64,000 nt of DNA from NCBI GenBank assembly GCA_029251085.1, contig JAQXDZ010000069.1, forward strand, positions 1-64,000, in the 5' to 3' direction. This stretch comes from Mariniblastus sp. GTDB taxonomy: Bacteria > Planctomycetota > Planctomycetia > Pirellulales > Pirellulaceae. The translations under genes were made by a program, and so were the position numbers. Below the pieces are notes generated by a model. The model saw only the letters and a list, made by a program, of their open reading frames with translations, did no database searches and was not told the DNA's origin. Shown here one piece after another: positions 54,495 through 63,864 of this stretch. The stretch's first letter is position 1; the number at the start of each line of letters is the position of its first letter.

Positions 54495-56984
54495 TTATTC
54501 TACGCCGAGATGCTCCTTTAAAAAATTCAGTCTTTTCTTTGCGGCCCAAGGTGATTCGCCCGCACCATGTCCCTTGCCTGGTATCAACACGAACTCAAAA
54601 TCTTTATCGTGTTCGATTAATTTACCGACTACCTGTGTTGTGCTGGCCGGATCAACATTTTGGTCGAGTTCCCCAAGTGTCAGCATAAGCTTGCCCTTAA
54701 GAAGATGGGCATTTTCCATGTTGGAGTTTTTCTGATAGCTGTCGTCGACGGGCCAGCCCATCCATTGTTCGTTCCACCAAATTTTATCCATTCGGTTGTC
54801 ATGGCATCCGCAGTCCGCCACTGCGACTTTGTAGAAATCGTTGTGCCACAGTAAGGCAGCCATTGCATTTTGTCCGCCAGCGGAACCGCCATAAATTCCA
54901 ACACGAGATAAATCCATTTGAGGGAACTTTTCGGCAGCTGCTTTTAGCCAGGCTATACGATCGGGAAACCCAGCATCGCGAAGATTCTTGAAGCAGACAT
55001 CGTGGAATTTTTTGGATCGCCAGGCTGTCCCCATCCCGTCAATCTGAACAACGATCATTCCTACGTCCGCGATTCTATGGCGATGGCCATAGCCGGTTCG
55101 AAATGACTTCGGAACGTGGTGGTCGTGTGGTCCCGCATAAATGTTCTCGACGACGGGATATCTTTTCGCTGGATCAAAATTAATTGGCCAGTGGATGATC
55201 CCCCAGATGTCTGTTTCTCCGTCTCTACCTTTGGCTACAAACCGTTCGGTTAGCTTTCTTTTGCCAAATTGTTGTTTTGTATTTTGTCGCCCTAACGGAG
55301 TGATTAGTTCACCAGTTTTGCTGTCTCGTAGTTCCCGGACTGGCGCCATGTCGACACGAGAATAAGTGTCGATAAAACTGCTCTGATTAGGTTGGAACTG
55401 GATTTGATGGGTGCCATCGCCGGTAGTTAAATAGGTTAAATCACTACCGTCGAAATTGACGCGGCAAAAATGTTCGTGATAAGGATCCTGGTCGGGGTAA
55501 ATTCCAACTGCGTAAAACCAGATAGACTTTTGCTCCATATCAATTTTATGAATTCTCTTTACATTCCAATCACCCGAGGTGACTGCGTTGATTAATGTTC
55601 CCTGTTCGCGGTCGAATCGGTAGAGGTGGTTCCAACCACTTCGCTCGCTGGCCCAAAGGATTTCATCATTGGGCAAATCTCGAAAAGTTGACTTGCCCGA
55701 GTTTGAGTAGTGAATGAAAGTCTGACTCGTCTCTTCGATTATCGTTTTGACTGAACCATCATTTGCGTCAATCTCAAGCAATCTTAGTTTTTGGTGGCCT
55801 CGAGCATTGTAGAGGATTCGAAATCGATCTCCTGATTGAGACCAGCCAAGAAAACGAGTCCAAAAAGGATTTTCGAAGAGTTCGTTTGAAACTGGAATTT
55901 CTGTTTTCGAATCGACGGAAAACAGTTTCAGCCGTGGTGATAATAAAGTGTCTCCCGGTTTGGGGTATTGATAAGACCTTAGCAGGGGCTGAAGTTGGTT
56001 TTTTGGTTTCGATTCAATGTAGTAAACGCGATTTTCCGGTGCGACGGGTGTTTGGTAGGCAATAAATCGCTTCGAATCGGGAGACCAACGCACTTCACAT
56101 TGGTCTGGATTTCGAGAAGAGGTTGAAAGCCATCGCGTCCCCGAGCCGATGTGGCGGAATGTATTTTTTTCTGTCCCATTTTGCGTTAATTGAGATTTCG
56201 CTGAATCGTCCCCCTTGGATTCAATCCAAAGGTTATGATCTTGAACCTGTACCTTCCATTTTCGATCAGGCGACTGGGTTCCTCGACGATTAAAAGTACG
56301 AGCGAGTGGACGAGAGTTTTGAGCGCGGGGAAGCGACTCGAATCGGATGTCATCCAGAAATGCTTTGTCGAAGACAATATAGTCATCGGGTCGAACGGTA
56401 AAACAACCAATTGGCTTTCCATTTCGTTTTAAATACCAAACATGTCCGACAAACGTCTGTTGTTTGAGTTGCTGGCCTGGTTTGAGAACTTCGTATGGAC
56501 GTTCTTTGCCAACTTCAGAGACCCAGAAAGTTTCGATTTGATGGTCGGTTTGGTTATCCATCGTGATGTAGGTTGATTGACCACGCGGGCCGGATTTGGG
56601 TGGAAGAAACAATCGGGGGCGATGTTGTCGAATTAATGCTGGGTCGAGTAATTGGCTGGTTTTTTTCTGACAATCGATTTGGTAGAGAGTTCGACCAGAT
56701 TGAATTAAGAAAATGCCGGGTTGCTTTGTAGGATAAATGCCGGTGACCGTACTTTTGCCACTTTGTTGCTCAAACCAAGATTGCTCCATCACGATTTGCG
56801 AAGATCCGCGTTCAACATCGATGAAGTGAAATTGTTTGGTTCCAGAGTCATCTGACTGTTGGAACCAGCCCTGTTTTCCATCGTCGGACCAATGAAGGTC
56901 CTGCCCGCGAGCTTGGCCGATTATCGCCGTAAGGGTCATTGCGAATGCGAGAATGCGGACAGTCGAGAGTTGCTGTTGGAGCAT
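54495..56984 (-). CDS. S9-family prolyl oligopeptidase / dipeptidyl-peptidase IV-like enzyme
   Basis: 829 residues with a signal peptide (ILAFAMTLTAIIGQARG). A beta-propeller N-terminal region (~40-540) is followed by the catalytic alpha/beta-hydrolase domain: Ser in GIYGGSAGGQNAM, Asp in ELDQNVDPAST, His in GKGHGAGE. It probably works outside the cytoplasm on peptides released from larger proteins. Many planctomycetes carry several copies. It is convergent with the end of the large cluster, 33 bases away, and is not part of that operon. Confidence 0.9.
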   Translation of the reverse strand: MLQQQLSTVRILAFAMTLTAIIGQARGQDLHWSDDGKQGWFQQSDDSGTKQFHFIDVERGSSQIVMEQSWFEQQSGKSTVTGIYPTKQPGIFLIQSGRTLYQIDCQKKTSQLLDPALIRQHRPRLFLPPKSGPRGQSTYITMDNQTDHQIETFWVSEVGKERPYEVLKPGQQLKQQTFVGHVWYLKRNGKPIGCFTVRPDDYIVFDKAFLDDIRFESLPRAQNSRPLARTFNRRGTQSPDRKWKVQVQDHNLWIESKGDDSAKSQLTQNGTEKNTFRHIGSGTRWLSTSSRNPDQCEVRWSPDSKRFIAYQTPVAPENRVYYIESKPKNQLQPLLRSYQYPKPGDTLLSPRLKLFSVDSKTEIPVSNELFENPFWTRFLGWSQSGDRFRILYNARGHQKLRLLEIDANDGSVKTIIEETSQTFIHYSNSGKSTFRDLPNDEILWASERSGWNHLYRFDREQGTLINAVTSGDWNVKRIHKIDMEQKSIWFYAVGIYPDQDPYHEHFCRVNFDGSDLTYLTTGDGTHQIQFQPNQSSFIDTYSRVDMAPVRELRDSKTGELITPLGRQNTKQQFGKRKLTERFVAKGRDGETDIWGIIHWPINFDPAKRYPVVENIYAGPHDHHVPKSFRTGYGHRHRIADVGMIVVQIDGMGTAWRSKKFHDVCFKNLRDAGFPDRIAWLKAAAEKFPQMDLSRVGIYGGSAGGQNAMAALLWHNDFYKVAVADCGCHDNRMDKIWWNEQWMGWPVDDSYQKNSNMENAHLLKGKLMLTLGELDQNVDPASTTQVVGKLIEHDKDFEFVLIPGKGHGAGESPWAAKKRLNFLKEHLGVE

Positions 56985-57068
56985 AGGATTATCTTGAAAT
57001 CAGGGGGAGCGCTAGAGGGTTCGTGAGACGAAACTCAGTTCTTCAGTTTGGAATGCAGGCGGTACCGA

Positions 57069-58388
57069 TCAAAGTCCTGAAACTTCAAAACCTTTGCGGT
57101 AGTTGCGTTTGATTAATTGGTTCGCCGCATCAAGATTAGTAACTTTCAGATTTTCGGCATCCCAGTTTAGTGTTTCTCCTGGGAATCGATTTGCGACCAC
57201 ACCTAAGAGTAGTGCCTCAGTTAGCGGCCCCGCATAACCAAAGTCGGCACTGGTCTGGCCGTTTCCAAGACAGGCATCGACCCATTGGTGGTAATGGTTG
57301 TTGCTTCCAATGTCCGGTCGTTGGTAATCCTTAAATTGTTGTTGGGGAAATAGTTGAGCTTCACCAACGTGTGGCAGAAGCATCTGTCCGTTTTCGCCCA
57401 TGAAGAGTGCGCCCTGGCCTGGTAGCTTTAAGCCTTGGGGCAGTTCGAGTTCTTTAGGAGGGGCGTAGCTGCCGTCATACCATTTCCAAGTCATGGAGTC
57501 GGTTGTGTATGCCGTTCCAGGGAATTCATATTCGACGATGTTCTTTTCCGGATGCCCAACCCCAGTGGGTTTTCTGCAGGTAGTTTTGGCCCACTTTGGT
57601 GCTGTTAATTTTAAAGCGGCGTAAGGCGTGTCAAAGATATGAACGCCCATGTCACCGAGAGTTCCGGTTCCAAAGTCGATCATTTTTCGCCAGCTGCCTG
57701 GATGATAAACGTTGTCGCTGTAGGGGCGAGTCGCTGTGACTCCGAGCCACAAATCCCAATCCAATTGAGCGGGGGGGCCTCCAGCTCGTTTGGGAAATGG
57801 ACCGCCGTCATAGCCCCAGTTTTTATTCGACCAGGCATGAACCTCGCTGACTTTTCCAATCACACCGCTTTGAATCATCTCAACTGCTCTTCTGTAGGGC
57901 GCGCTGGAATGAACCTGAATTCCCATTTGCGTAACGAGGTTTTTTTGTTCCGCAACTTCTCGTAGTTTTCTCGCCTCAAAAACTTCGTGGGTCAGCGGCT
58001 TTTGGCAATAAACTGGTTTGTTCAGGTTCAAGGCTGACATGGCTGCCGGCGCATGAGTGTGATCTGGTGTTGAGATCACAACTCCGTCAATTTTGTCACC
58101 CAGCTTACTGAGCATTTCACGAAAATCAGCAAACGTCTCCGCACCTGGATGTTTTTGTGAAGCTCCTTTGAGTGTGTTCGCATCGACGTCGACGAGTGCT
58201 GCAACTTCGACTTGTGGATGCGAGGCAATGGAGCCGAGGTCGGCCCCTCCCATCCCGCCGACTCCAATGTGTGCTGTTCGGAACTTTTCATTCAGTCCGC
58301 TGCCCTGAACATGCCCAGCCGCCAAACCAAGACTGGAAATGGCGAGGCCCGTTTTTAATGCCTGGCGTCGATCGATTTTTTTCAGCAT
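57069..58388 (-). CDS. Gfo/Idh/MocA-family oxidoreductase with Tat-like signal
   Basis: 439 residues. The N-terminus (KKIDRRQALKTGLAISSLGLAAG) has a twin-arginine export signal pattern. A Rossmann domain follows (TAHIGVGGMGGADLGSIA; VDVDANTL; GVVISTPDHTHAP; VYCQKPLTHEVFEAR), then the C-terminal beta domain (TGTLGDMGVHIFDTPYAAL). Gfo/Idh/MocA enzymes are NAD(P)-dependent sugar or inositol dehydrogenases, and exported forms are very common in planctomycetes. It is transcribed divergently from a sulfatase, 258 bases away, which suggests a shared role in sulfated sugar breakdown. Confidence 0.9.
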   Translation of the reverse strand: MLKKIDRRQALKTGLAISSLGLAAGHVQGSGLNEKFRTAHIGVGGMGGADLGSIASHPQVEVAALVDVDANTLKGASQKHPGAETFADFREMLSKLGDKIDGVVISTPDHTHAPAAMSALNLNKPVYCQKPLTHEVFEARKLREVAEQKNLVTQMGIQVHSSAPYRRAVEMIQSGVIGKVSEVHAWSNKNWGYDGGPFPKRAGGPPAQLDWDLWLGVTATRPYSDNVYHPGSWRKMIDFGTGTLGDMGVHIFDTPYAALKLTAPKWAKTTCRKPTGVGHPEKNIVEYEFPGTAYTTDSMTWKWYDGSYAPPKELELPQGLKLPGQGALFMGENGQMLLPHVGEAQLFPQQQFKDYQRPDIGSNNHYHQWVDACLGNGQTSADFGYAGPLTEALLLGVVANRFPGETLNWDAENLKVTNLDAANQLIKRNYRKGFEVSGL

Positions 58389-58646
58389 TTGTACACTCCA
58401 TAGGTGGTTTTTATTCTTGTTGATCAGTTTAGCAGTTTTGTAGGAGACGGGGGAAGTTATCCGCTAGGACTGGAATTTTAGCAGGCCTTGTGAAATTGCG
58501 ATTCGTGCGGTTTCAACCTTTCCAATGTTTGTTGAGTGCGCATCGTGAAATTAGTGAATCAAGAAATTAAAATTGGCTTTCACGGCATTCCTTCCTACAA
58601 TGGCGGCTTGGTTTCTCTGTAAAACAAATAATATGTTTGATAAATT

Positions 58647-60116
58647 ATGAATCTGAAATTTGTATTAATTTTTGTTCTGTCCGAGTTGGTTTGTGGAGGA
58701 TTGGGGGGCGTCGATGTAATCGCCGAAGACCATCTTTCCGAAAGGGAAAAACCGGTTAACGTCCTGGTTCTCATGACTGACGATTTCAGTCGCCATTGTG
58801 TGACAGCCACGGGCGGGCAGCAGGCGCGGACACCTAACATCGATGCCTTGGCAAAACGTGGCACCGTCATGAGCAATACGGTTCACCAAGGTGGTTTCAG
58901 CGGTGCGATTTGCACTTGCAGTCGAGCGATGCTGTTAACGGGACGAGCGTTATGGTCGGTCACCCCTAGCGAGTTGAGCTACAAGGGCCCAGCTCAGCTT
59001 AATACCTCTGACACTTTGCTGCCTGAACAATTTCGAAACGAGGGTTGGGATACATTCGCCACCGGTAAGTGGCACAACGGTAACGAGGCGCTGCTGAGAG
59101 GTTTTGATCACGCTGAGGCGGTGACTGGTGGAATGTTGCCTTTTAATCTCCGGGATCGAGGGGGAGCGAAGGACAATGCGATCGAGATTGGGATGATGGA
59201 TCCGACTGGCGTTCGAATTAATAGTGACGGCAAGATCGAAAAGCATCAGTCAAAAGGATGGAGCACGGATGTTTTTTACGATGCGGCTGAATCGTTTCTA
59301 GATCAGACTTGGGATCGAAAAAAGCCGTTCATGATGTACATCTCCACTAATGCTCCCCATGACCCAAGGCATGTTCCTGTTGAAATTCTAAATCGCTTTC
59401 CCAATGTGAAAGAGCCACCGAATTATTTGCCGATTCATCCGTTTGACAACGGCGATATGAAAGTTAGGGATGAAATGGTTTACAAGCCGCCGCATCTACC
59501 TGAGACGGTTCGCCGAGAACGAGCAATTTACCTTGCGATGTGCGCACAGATTGACGATCGCATTGGGCAGTTGGTTGAGAAGCTAAAAGCCATGGGAGAG
59601 CTAGACAATACCCTGATACTATTCACTGCGGATCATGGACTGGCCGTTGGTGAGCATGGATTGATGGGAAAACAAAATCTGTATGACGGATCGTGGCGGG
59701 TGCCAATGATTTTGGCAGGCCCCGGAATTCCCGTTGGGGAAACCCGAACAGGGTTCGCCTATCTTCATGGTCTCTATCCAACACTTGCGTCCTTCGCAGG
59801 GCTAAAAGCTCCGGCCTACACCGAGCCGTTTGAATTTGCGAGCGTGATTCGCGGTAACAGCCAGGGTTTGGATCGGGTGTTTGGTGCGTACATGCCTAAT
59901 GTGAAGGTTCCTAAAGGTGTGCGAGCCGTGCGAGAAGGTGAGTGGAAATTGTTGTATTACACCCACAGCGGACGCAAGCAACTCTTTAATTTAGAAAAGG
60001 ATCCGTGGGAAACTAACGATTTGATTGGCGACCCCCAATACACTGATCAGATCGATCGAATGTTTGAGGCGCTTCAGGAATGGATGTCGAAAAGCGGCGA
60101 TCCCCTCGGAAAGTGA
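58647..60116 (+). CDS. Sulfatase with variant formylglycine motif
   Basis: 489 residues with a signal peptide (~1-26). The metal-site Asp pair lies in VLMTDDFSRH and a second metal block is TADHGLAVGEHGLMGK. The active-site motif reads C89-T-C-S-R93 in GAICTCSRAMLLTGR. The formylglycine Cys and the Arg are in place, but the usual Pro/Ala at the third position is Cys. The rest of the alkaline-phosphatase-like fold is intact. It probably removes sulfate esters from polysaccharides outside the cytoplasm after activation by a formylglycine-generating enzyme or anSME. Its divergent neighbour is a Tat-type Gfo/Idh oxidoreductase. Confidence 0.9.
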   Translation: MNLKFVLIFVLSELVCGGLGGVDVIAEDHLSEREKPVNVLVLMTDDFSRHCVTATGGQQARTPNIDALAKRGTVMSNTVHQGGFSGAICTCSRAMLLTGRALWSVTPSELSYKGPAQLNTSDTLLPEQFRNEGWDTFATGKWHNGNEALLRGFDHAEAVTGGMLPFNLRDRGGAKDNAIEIGMMDPTGVRINSDGKIEKHQSKGWSTDVFYDAAESFLDQTWDRKKPFMMYISTNAPHDPRHVPVEILNRFPNVKEPPNYLPIHPFDNGDMKVRDEMVYKPPHLPETVRRERAIYLAMCAQIDDRIGQLVEKLKAMGELDNTLILFTADHGLAVGEHGLMGKQNLYDGSWRVPMILAGPGIPVGETRTGFAYLHGLYPTLASFAGLKAPAYTEPFEFASVIRGNSQGLDRVFGAYMPNVKVPKGVRAVREGEWKLLYYTHSGRKQLFNLEKDPWETNDLIGDPQYTDQIDRMFEALQEWMSKSGDPLGK

Positions 60117-60138
60117 GTCCCGGTTTGACGGCAAGCGG

Positions 60139-60831
60139 TTAAAACAGATTTTGCTGGATAGGCTTGTTTGAACGAGTGATGCATTCTTTGGAGTCGTTGC
60201 CGGGGCGATTGACCAATGTGGAGACTGGATGGGCTTGCAGCGAGTCCGTAGAAAGTGGGGACATCATCGGTTGAATCGTGTCTGCGAGATGACTTGTCTT
60301 GTCGAGCCAGCGTTCAAATTGATTCGGCTCAAGGAACACTGGCATGCGGTCATGAAGAGGAGCCATGAATTCGTTTGCTGAGGTGGTAAGAACTGTGCAG
60401 GTTTGGATGGCGGTTTGGTCTTCGTTCTGCCACGATTCCCATAATCCTGCTAGACAAAATGGTTGCTGGTCTTTCCGGCAAATATAGAAAGGCTGTTTAG
60501 TGGATCCAGTTTTTTTCCACTCAAAAAAACCATCTGCAATTATTAAACATCGCCGATGTTGGAATGCATCTCGGAACGAGGGTTTCGTGGCGGCAGTTTC
60601 CGATCGAGCATTAATTAAGCCCACACCGGTCTTGGTATCTTTTGTCCATGCTGGAATTAAGCCCCAGCGGAGATCCACCGATTCGAGTTGAGATGACTTT
60701 GCTTGGCGAATGCAGAGAACCGGTTGCGTCGGGCAGATATTGAAACGGAATTCTCGTTGAGGGAACTGGAGCCCACTAAACAAGGCGGTTAGCGCCGTAG
60801 TCGGAGTTCTGAGTGTTAGTCGTCCACACAT
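60139..60831 (-). CDS. SRAP-domain protein (YedK/HMCES family)
   Basis: Shields abasic sites in single-stranded DNA by linking covalently to them. The N-terminal Met-Cys2-GR gives the catalytic Cys. The conserved Asn and core strands lie in FRFNICPTQPV, the Glu in DGFFEWKK, and the His in PLHDRMPVFL. 230 residues is the normal length. It starts one base after the stop of the ACT-domain gene, so the two form an operon. Confidence 0.92.
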   Translation of the reverse strand: MCGRLTLRTPTTALTALFSGLQFPQREFRFNICPTQPVLCIRQAKSSQLESVDLRWGLIPAWTKDTKTGVGLINARSETAATKPSFRDAFQHRRCLIIADGFFEWKKTGSTKQPFYICRKDQQPFCLAGLWESWQNEDQTAIQTCTVLTTSANEFMAPLHDRMPVFLEPNQFERWLDKTSHLADTIQPMMSPLSTDSLQAHPVSTLVNRPGNDSKECITRSNKPIQQNLF

Positions 60832-60832
60832 A

Positions 60833-61201
60833 TTAGTTCAGTATTTCAAATCCGGCCTGAGAGAGCGATAAACGTGCTGAATCAAGATTATCATTTGCAA
60901 TTAAGAAGTAGTCGGTATTGTAAGTGGAAACTGATAGGATAGGGATCTCTGATTCTGCGAGCACTCGGCTGATTGCAGCAATAACGCCAATCACGTCGAA
61001 TTCGAGCTTTCCTGTGACGCGAAAGCAGGCAAAATTATGCTCTGCTTTGACCGTTTCAGGAACTGCGTCGGTTGCGGTAATGATCGTCAGTTCATCGTCG
61101 GTGCGAATGACTGCCATATACGAACTTGCCCAGTCGGGGACGCTCGTATGAGCAGCGAGCTGACAGACAGAATAGGTGGTTTCGAGAAACTGTAGTTTCA
61201 T
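60833..61201 (-). CDS. ACT-domain protein (CASTOR-type)
   Basis: 122 residues, predicted to form two ACT-like halves. FRVTGKLEFDVIGVIAAISRVLAESEIPILSVSTYNTDYFLI is the typical small-molecule-binding ACT pattern of the stand-alone family. Such proteins are thought to bind amino acids, but the ligand is unknown. It is first in a two-gene unit with the SRAP gene. It is divergent from epmA, 42 bases away. Confidence 0.85.
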   Translation of the reverse strand: MKLQFLETTYSVCQLAAHTSVPDWASSYMAVIRTDDELTIITATDAVPETVKAEHNFACFRVTGKLEFDVIGVIAAISRVLAESEIPILSVSTYNTDYFLIANDNLDSARLSLSQAGFEILN

Positions 61202-61243
61202 AGCGTTTCATTTGTTTTTTGATAAGGAAAGTTGGCAATCGCC

Positions 61244-62227
61244 ATGAATGACGATTTTCTACCCTCGGCACAGATTAATGCATTGCAGCGACGGGCAGAT
61301 GTTTTGCGACGACTGCGATGTTTTTTTGATGACCGAGGATTCTTTGAAGTTGAAACCCCGTTGATCTCCCATGATATCGTGGTCGACCGCCATCTTCACC
61401 CTGTCGGAATTCCAAAAAATCAGATCACCGGTGTCGATTCTAATTCGAATGAGATGCTGTGGCTTCAGACGTCTCCTGAATTTGGCATGAAGCGTTTGGT
61501 CGCAAGTGGAGCGACTGCGATTTACCAAATTGGCAAAGCGTTTCGGCAAAGCGAAACGGGTGAGATGCACAATCCTGAGTTCACGATGCTCGAATGGTAT
61601 CGCGTTGGTGATAACCTCGAGTCAGGCATGGCTTTATTAGAAGAATTAGTCGAGGAGATGCTGGGGCAACCGAAAACGAAACGAGTGACCTATCGTCAGG
61701 TTTTTTCTCAGCATGTAGGAGTTGATCCATTTTCTTGTGCAGTTAGCGACCTCAAATCTGTTGCTCTCCAGCATGGAATAGAGATCGAAATGCCGTGTGA
61801 GGCGTCGGCCCGTGATGATTGGTTAAATTTGATTCTGTCTCGGTTGATCGAGCCGAAGCTTGGTTTTGAGGGTGGAGTTATCATCTATGATTGGCCCGCC
61901 AGCCAAGCTGCGTTGGCGGTGATTCGCGAGGAAGAAGTACCTGTTGCCGAACGTTTTGAGATGTACGTCCATGGTGTCGAGTTGGCCAATGGCTACCACG
62001 AATTATTGGATCCTGATGAACTGGCTCGAAGGAATTCGGTCGTCAATCAGGAGAGAGTGAAAGACGGCCAGCCTCTATTGCCAGAGGAAAGTCGCCTGCT
62101 GCACGCGATGCGATCGGGCTTGCCAGCTTGTGCAGGCGTGGCGATGGGAGTGGACCGGTTGGTCATGCTCGCACTTGGATTTAAGAAGATCAAAGATGTA
62201 ATTGCATTTCCGATTGGTCGCGCCTGA
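61244..62227 (+). CDS. epmA: Elongation factor P lysine(34) lysyltransferase
   Basis: A short class II lysyl-tRNA-synthetase-like enzyme (327 residues) without the anticodon-binding domain. In E. coli it attaches beta-lysine to Lys34 of EF-P. Motif 2 reads FRQSETGEMHNPEFTMLEWYR and motif 3 GVAMGVDRLVMLALG. The N-terminal FFEVETPLIS block is also typical. Two starts are possible: ATG at 61244 (chosen) and TTG at 61232. Neither has an ideal ribosome-binding distance to AAGGA at 61224. No epmB or efp gene is in the window. Confidence 0.88.
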   Translation: MNDDFLPSAQINALQRRADVLRRLRCFFDDRGFFEVETPLISHDIVVDRHLHPVGIPKNQITGVDSNSNEMLWLQTSPEFGMKRLVASGATAIYQIGKAFRQSETGEMHNPEFTMLEWYRVGDNLESGMALLEELVEEMLGQPKTKRVTYRQVFSQHVGVDPFSCAVSDLKSVALQHGIEIEMPCEASARDDWLNLILSRLIEPKLGFEGGVIIYDWPASQAALAVIREEEVPVAERFEMYVHGVELANGYHELLDPDELARRNSVVNQERVKDGQPLLPEESRLLHAMRSGLPACAGVAMGVDRLVMLALGFKKIKDVIAFPIGRA

Positions 62228-62275
62228 CCGTGCTTCATCGAACTTTTGGGGCTGGGGCTTCGATGAGGGCATAAA

Positions 62276-62303
62276 AAAAGCCGAGCTAGAAAGCTCGGCT
62301 TTT
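62276..62303. terminator. Bidirectional rho-independent terminator
   Basis: A perfect twelve-base stem AAAAGCCGAGCT (62276-62287) and AGCTCGGCTTTT (62292-62303) with loop AGAA. It lies between the convergent epmA and the glycine-rich gene, with A's on one side and T's on the other, so it can end transcripts from both strands. Confidence 0.93.
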
Positions 62304-62325
62304 GGTTTTGTAGTCGTGGCGAGTT

Positions 62326-63306
62326 TTACTCGTTAGATGCTTCGCTACCCGTTTGGTAACGAGCTTCTGTCTCGTACTTCTTCTGCTGTTTAAGCCACTT
62401 AGCTCGGGCTTCAGCACGTTGTGCAGAAGCGACAGTAACGCGTTGAGCGATTACCAAGTGTTGCGGGTGGAAGTATCGTTCGTAAGAACCATCCATTCGC
62501 TCGATGCGATTTTTAACAAGAAGCTCTTGCCAGCTCAGGCCATTCGCAACATTCCAAGCTGCTGCTTGGGCGACAGGCTGAGCGATTTCGTCGTTCGCAA
62601 GCATTCGGCACATTTCGAAAATCTTTGGGTCAGAATTCAAGTCGGTAAGAGGTTGAATTCGGTATTCGATTCGCGAACGTGGATCTTTTTTTCCTTCTTC
62701 GAGGCAGAATGTTTTTAAAGATGTTTTGCCAACGCGACCGGGAGGGATATTAAAGAATCCTCCACCGCCACCTTGTTGTCCACCGCCGCCCATTCCGCCG
62801 CCGCCGAATCCACCGCCGCCTTGACCGCCACCGAATCCACCGCCAACGCCTTGGTTTCCACCACCGCCGCCCATTCCGCCGCCGCCCATTCCGCCGCCGC
62901 CGAATCCGCCGCCACCCATTCCACCGCCACCCATTCCAGGAGCTCCAGCGCCACCTTGACGCATGACAGGAACACAAGAGAACGCAGCTGGCATACGGAT
63001 GGCCAATGGTTTGTCAGTTTTGTTTTCAACGATTAAGTTAGCATCAGCAGCATCTTTGTTGCGTATGATCACTTCGATCTCACCGTGATCCATGGCTTGG
63101 AATAAATCAACGGATGAGAAACCCTCAACTGGTGATTGAGTCTTAGCGATTGTGTTTAATCGTTTTTTGGTGACGAGCTTTTGCCGTGGCGATTGTTCCT
63201 TCACAGGTTCATCAGATTGATCCTGAGCAAAAGAAGAACTTGCAAGCGAGATCGCTGCAACGAAGGCTATTGAAAATTTGATCCAGTTATTCATCATTGT
63301 TCTCAT
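62326..63306 (-). CDS. Exported glycine-rich repeat protein of unknown function
   Basis: 326 residues with a signal peptide (FSIAFVAAISLASSSFA). ATG at 63306 has GAGGAG seven bases upstream, which fixes the start. After an N-terminal domain of ~95 residues (EVIIRNKDAADANLIVENKTDKPLAIRMP, a small beta sandwich) comes a ~65-residue tract of G-G-G-M, G-G-G-F and G-G-Q units (residues ~120-185). A C-terminal ~140-residue domain follows (KTFCLEEGKKDPRSRIEYRIQPL; MLANDEIAQPVAQAAAWNVANGLSWQEL). The ends are normal globular sequence, so the Gly tract is a flexible spacer in a real protein. No family is recognised. Confidence 0.78.
   Translation of the reverse strand: MRTMMNNWIKFSIAFVAAISLASSSFAQDQSDEPVKEQSPRQKLVTKKRLNTIAKTQSPVEGFSSVDLFQAMDHGEIEVIIRNKDAADANLIVENKTDKPLAIRMPAAFSCVPVMRQGGAGAPGMGGGGMGGGGFGGGGMGGGGMGGGGGNQGVGGGFGGGQGGGGFGGGGMGGGGQQGGGGGFFNIPPGRVGKTSLKTFCLEEGKKDPRSRIEYRIQPLTDLNSDPKIFEMCRMLANDEIAQPVAQAAAWNVANGLSWQELLVKNRIERMDGSYERYFHPQHLVIAQRVTVASAQRAEARAKWLKQQKKYETEARYQTGSEASNE
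62764..62945 (-). repeat. Coding low-complexity Gly-rich repeat
   Basis: Imperfect short tandem units (MGGGG, FGGGG and GGQGGGG at the protein level; CCGCCGCC-like blocks on the plus strand) inside the glycine-rich gene. They could change length by slippage. All lengths visible keep the frame. Confidence 0.85.
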
Positions 63307-63803
63307 TAAAGAACTCCTCGTAATTTAGAACCGAAGCTTGCCCGCATCGGTCAGTGCTACCAATAAGGTACATCGGTTGCGTGGATGCTAACAGCTCTGT
63401 TCCGCCGGCCGACTGTTCAAGGATAGTCGCAGATTTAGTAAAATCCAAGTAATTTCCCAGTTTTTAAACGGTTTCCGATTAGAAAAAGCCTGCATGCAAA
63501 CGATTAAATGCTTGGTGCGAGGCCGAAATCGATCCATTTCATTGGTATCACTTATTCTTTCTCAACTATCGGTCAATTAGGACCTTGGCAGCAGTTTGGT
63601 CGGCCGGTGTCCAGTTGGAGAGATTGGTCGGGGTTGTACCGATGGTTCGGTTCAATCGGTCGCAGGGGGTAGCAACGAACAGACCGAAAATACAGCCCCG
63701 ACAATCGCTATGACCGAATTAAGTTAGCACTGGAATAGGGCTGCCGGAGGAAGCAGGTTCTGTTTGTCGGTTTGAGATCGTTGGCGTGAGTCGGCTGCAC
63801 AAA
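63307..63803. other. Intergenic region upstream of the glycine-rich gene
   Basis: About 500 bases without a supported gene. It should contain the promoter of the minus-strand glycine-rich gene, but I see no convincing -35/-10 pair. A block at 63741-63757 (CTGCCGGAGGAAGCAGG) resembles the loop of bacterial SRP RNA, but its surroundings do not fit. Confidence 0.5.
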
Positions 63804-63838
63804 AAAACGTTCCGCAGCCGGTTGCTGCGGAACGTTTT
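63804..63838. terminator. Bidirectional rho-independent terminator
   Basis: A perfect fifteen-base stem AAAACGTTCCGCAGC (63804-63818) and GCTGCGGAACGTTTT (63824-63838) with loop CGGTT. It lies just downstream of the membrane pyrophosphatase gene on the minus strand. Confidence 0.95.
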
Positions 63839-63864
63839 TAAATGAACTGAATCTCTTGAGAAGA

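Noticed and set aside
62764..62945. CCGCCGCC blocks as a CRISPR or satellite array
   Set aside because: They encode the in-frame Gly-rich tract of a real exported protein.
63741..63757. SRP RNA-like block
   Set aside because: The GGAGGAAGCAGG loop resembles the SRP RNA tip, but the flanks do not pair as in SRP RNA and the conserved 5' side of the symmetric loop is missing.
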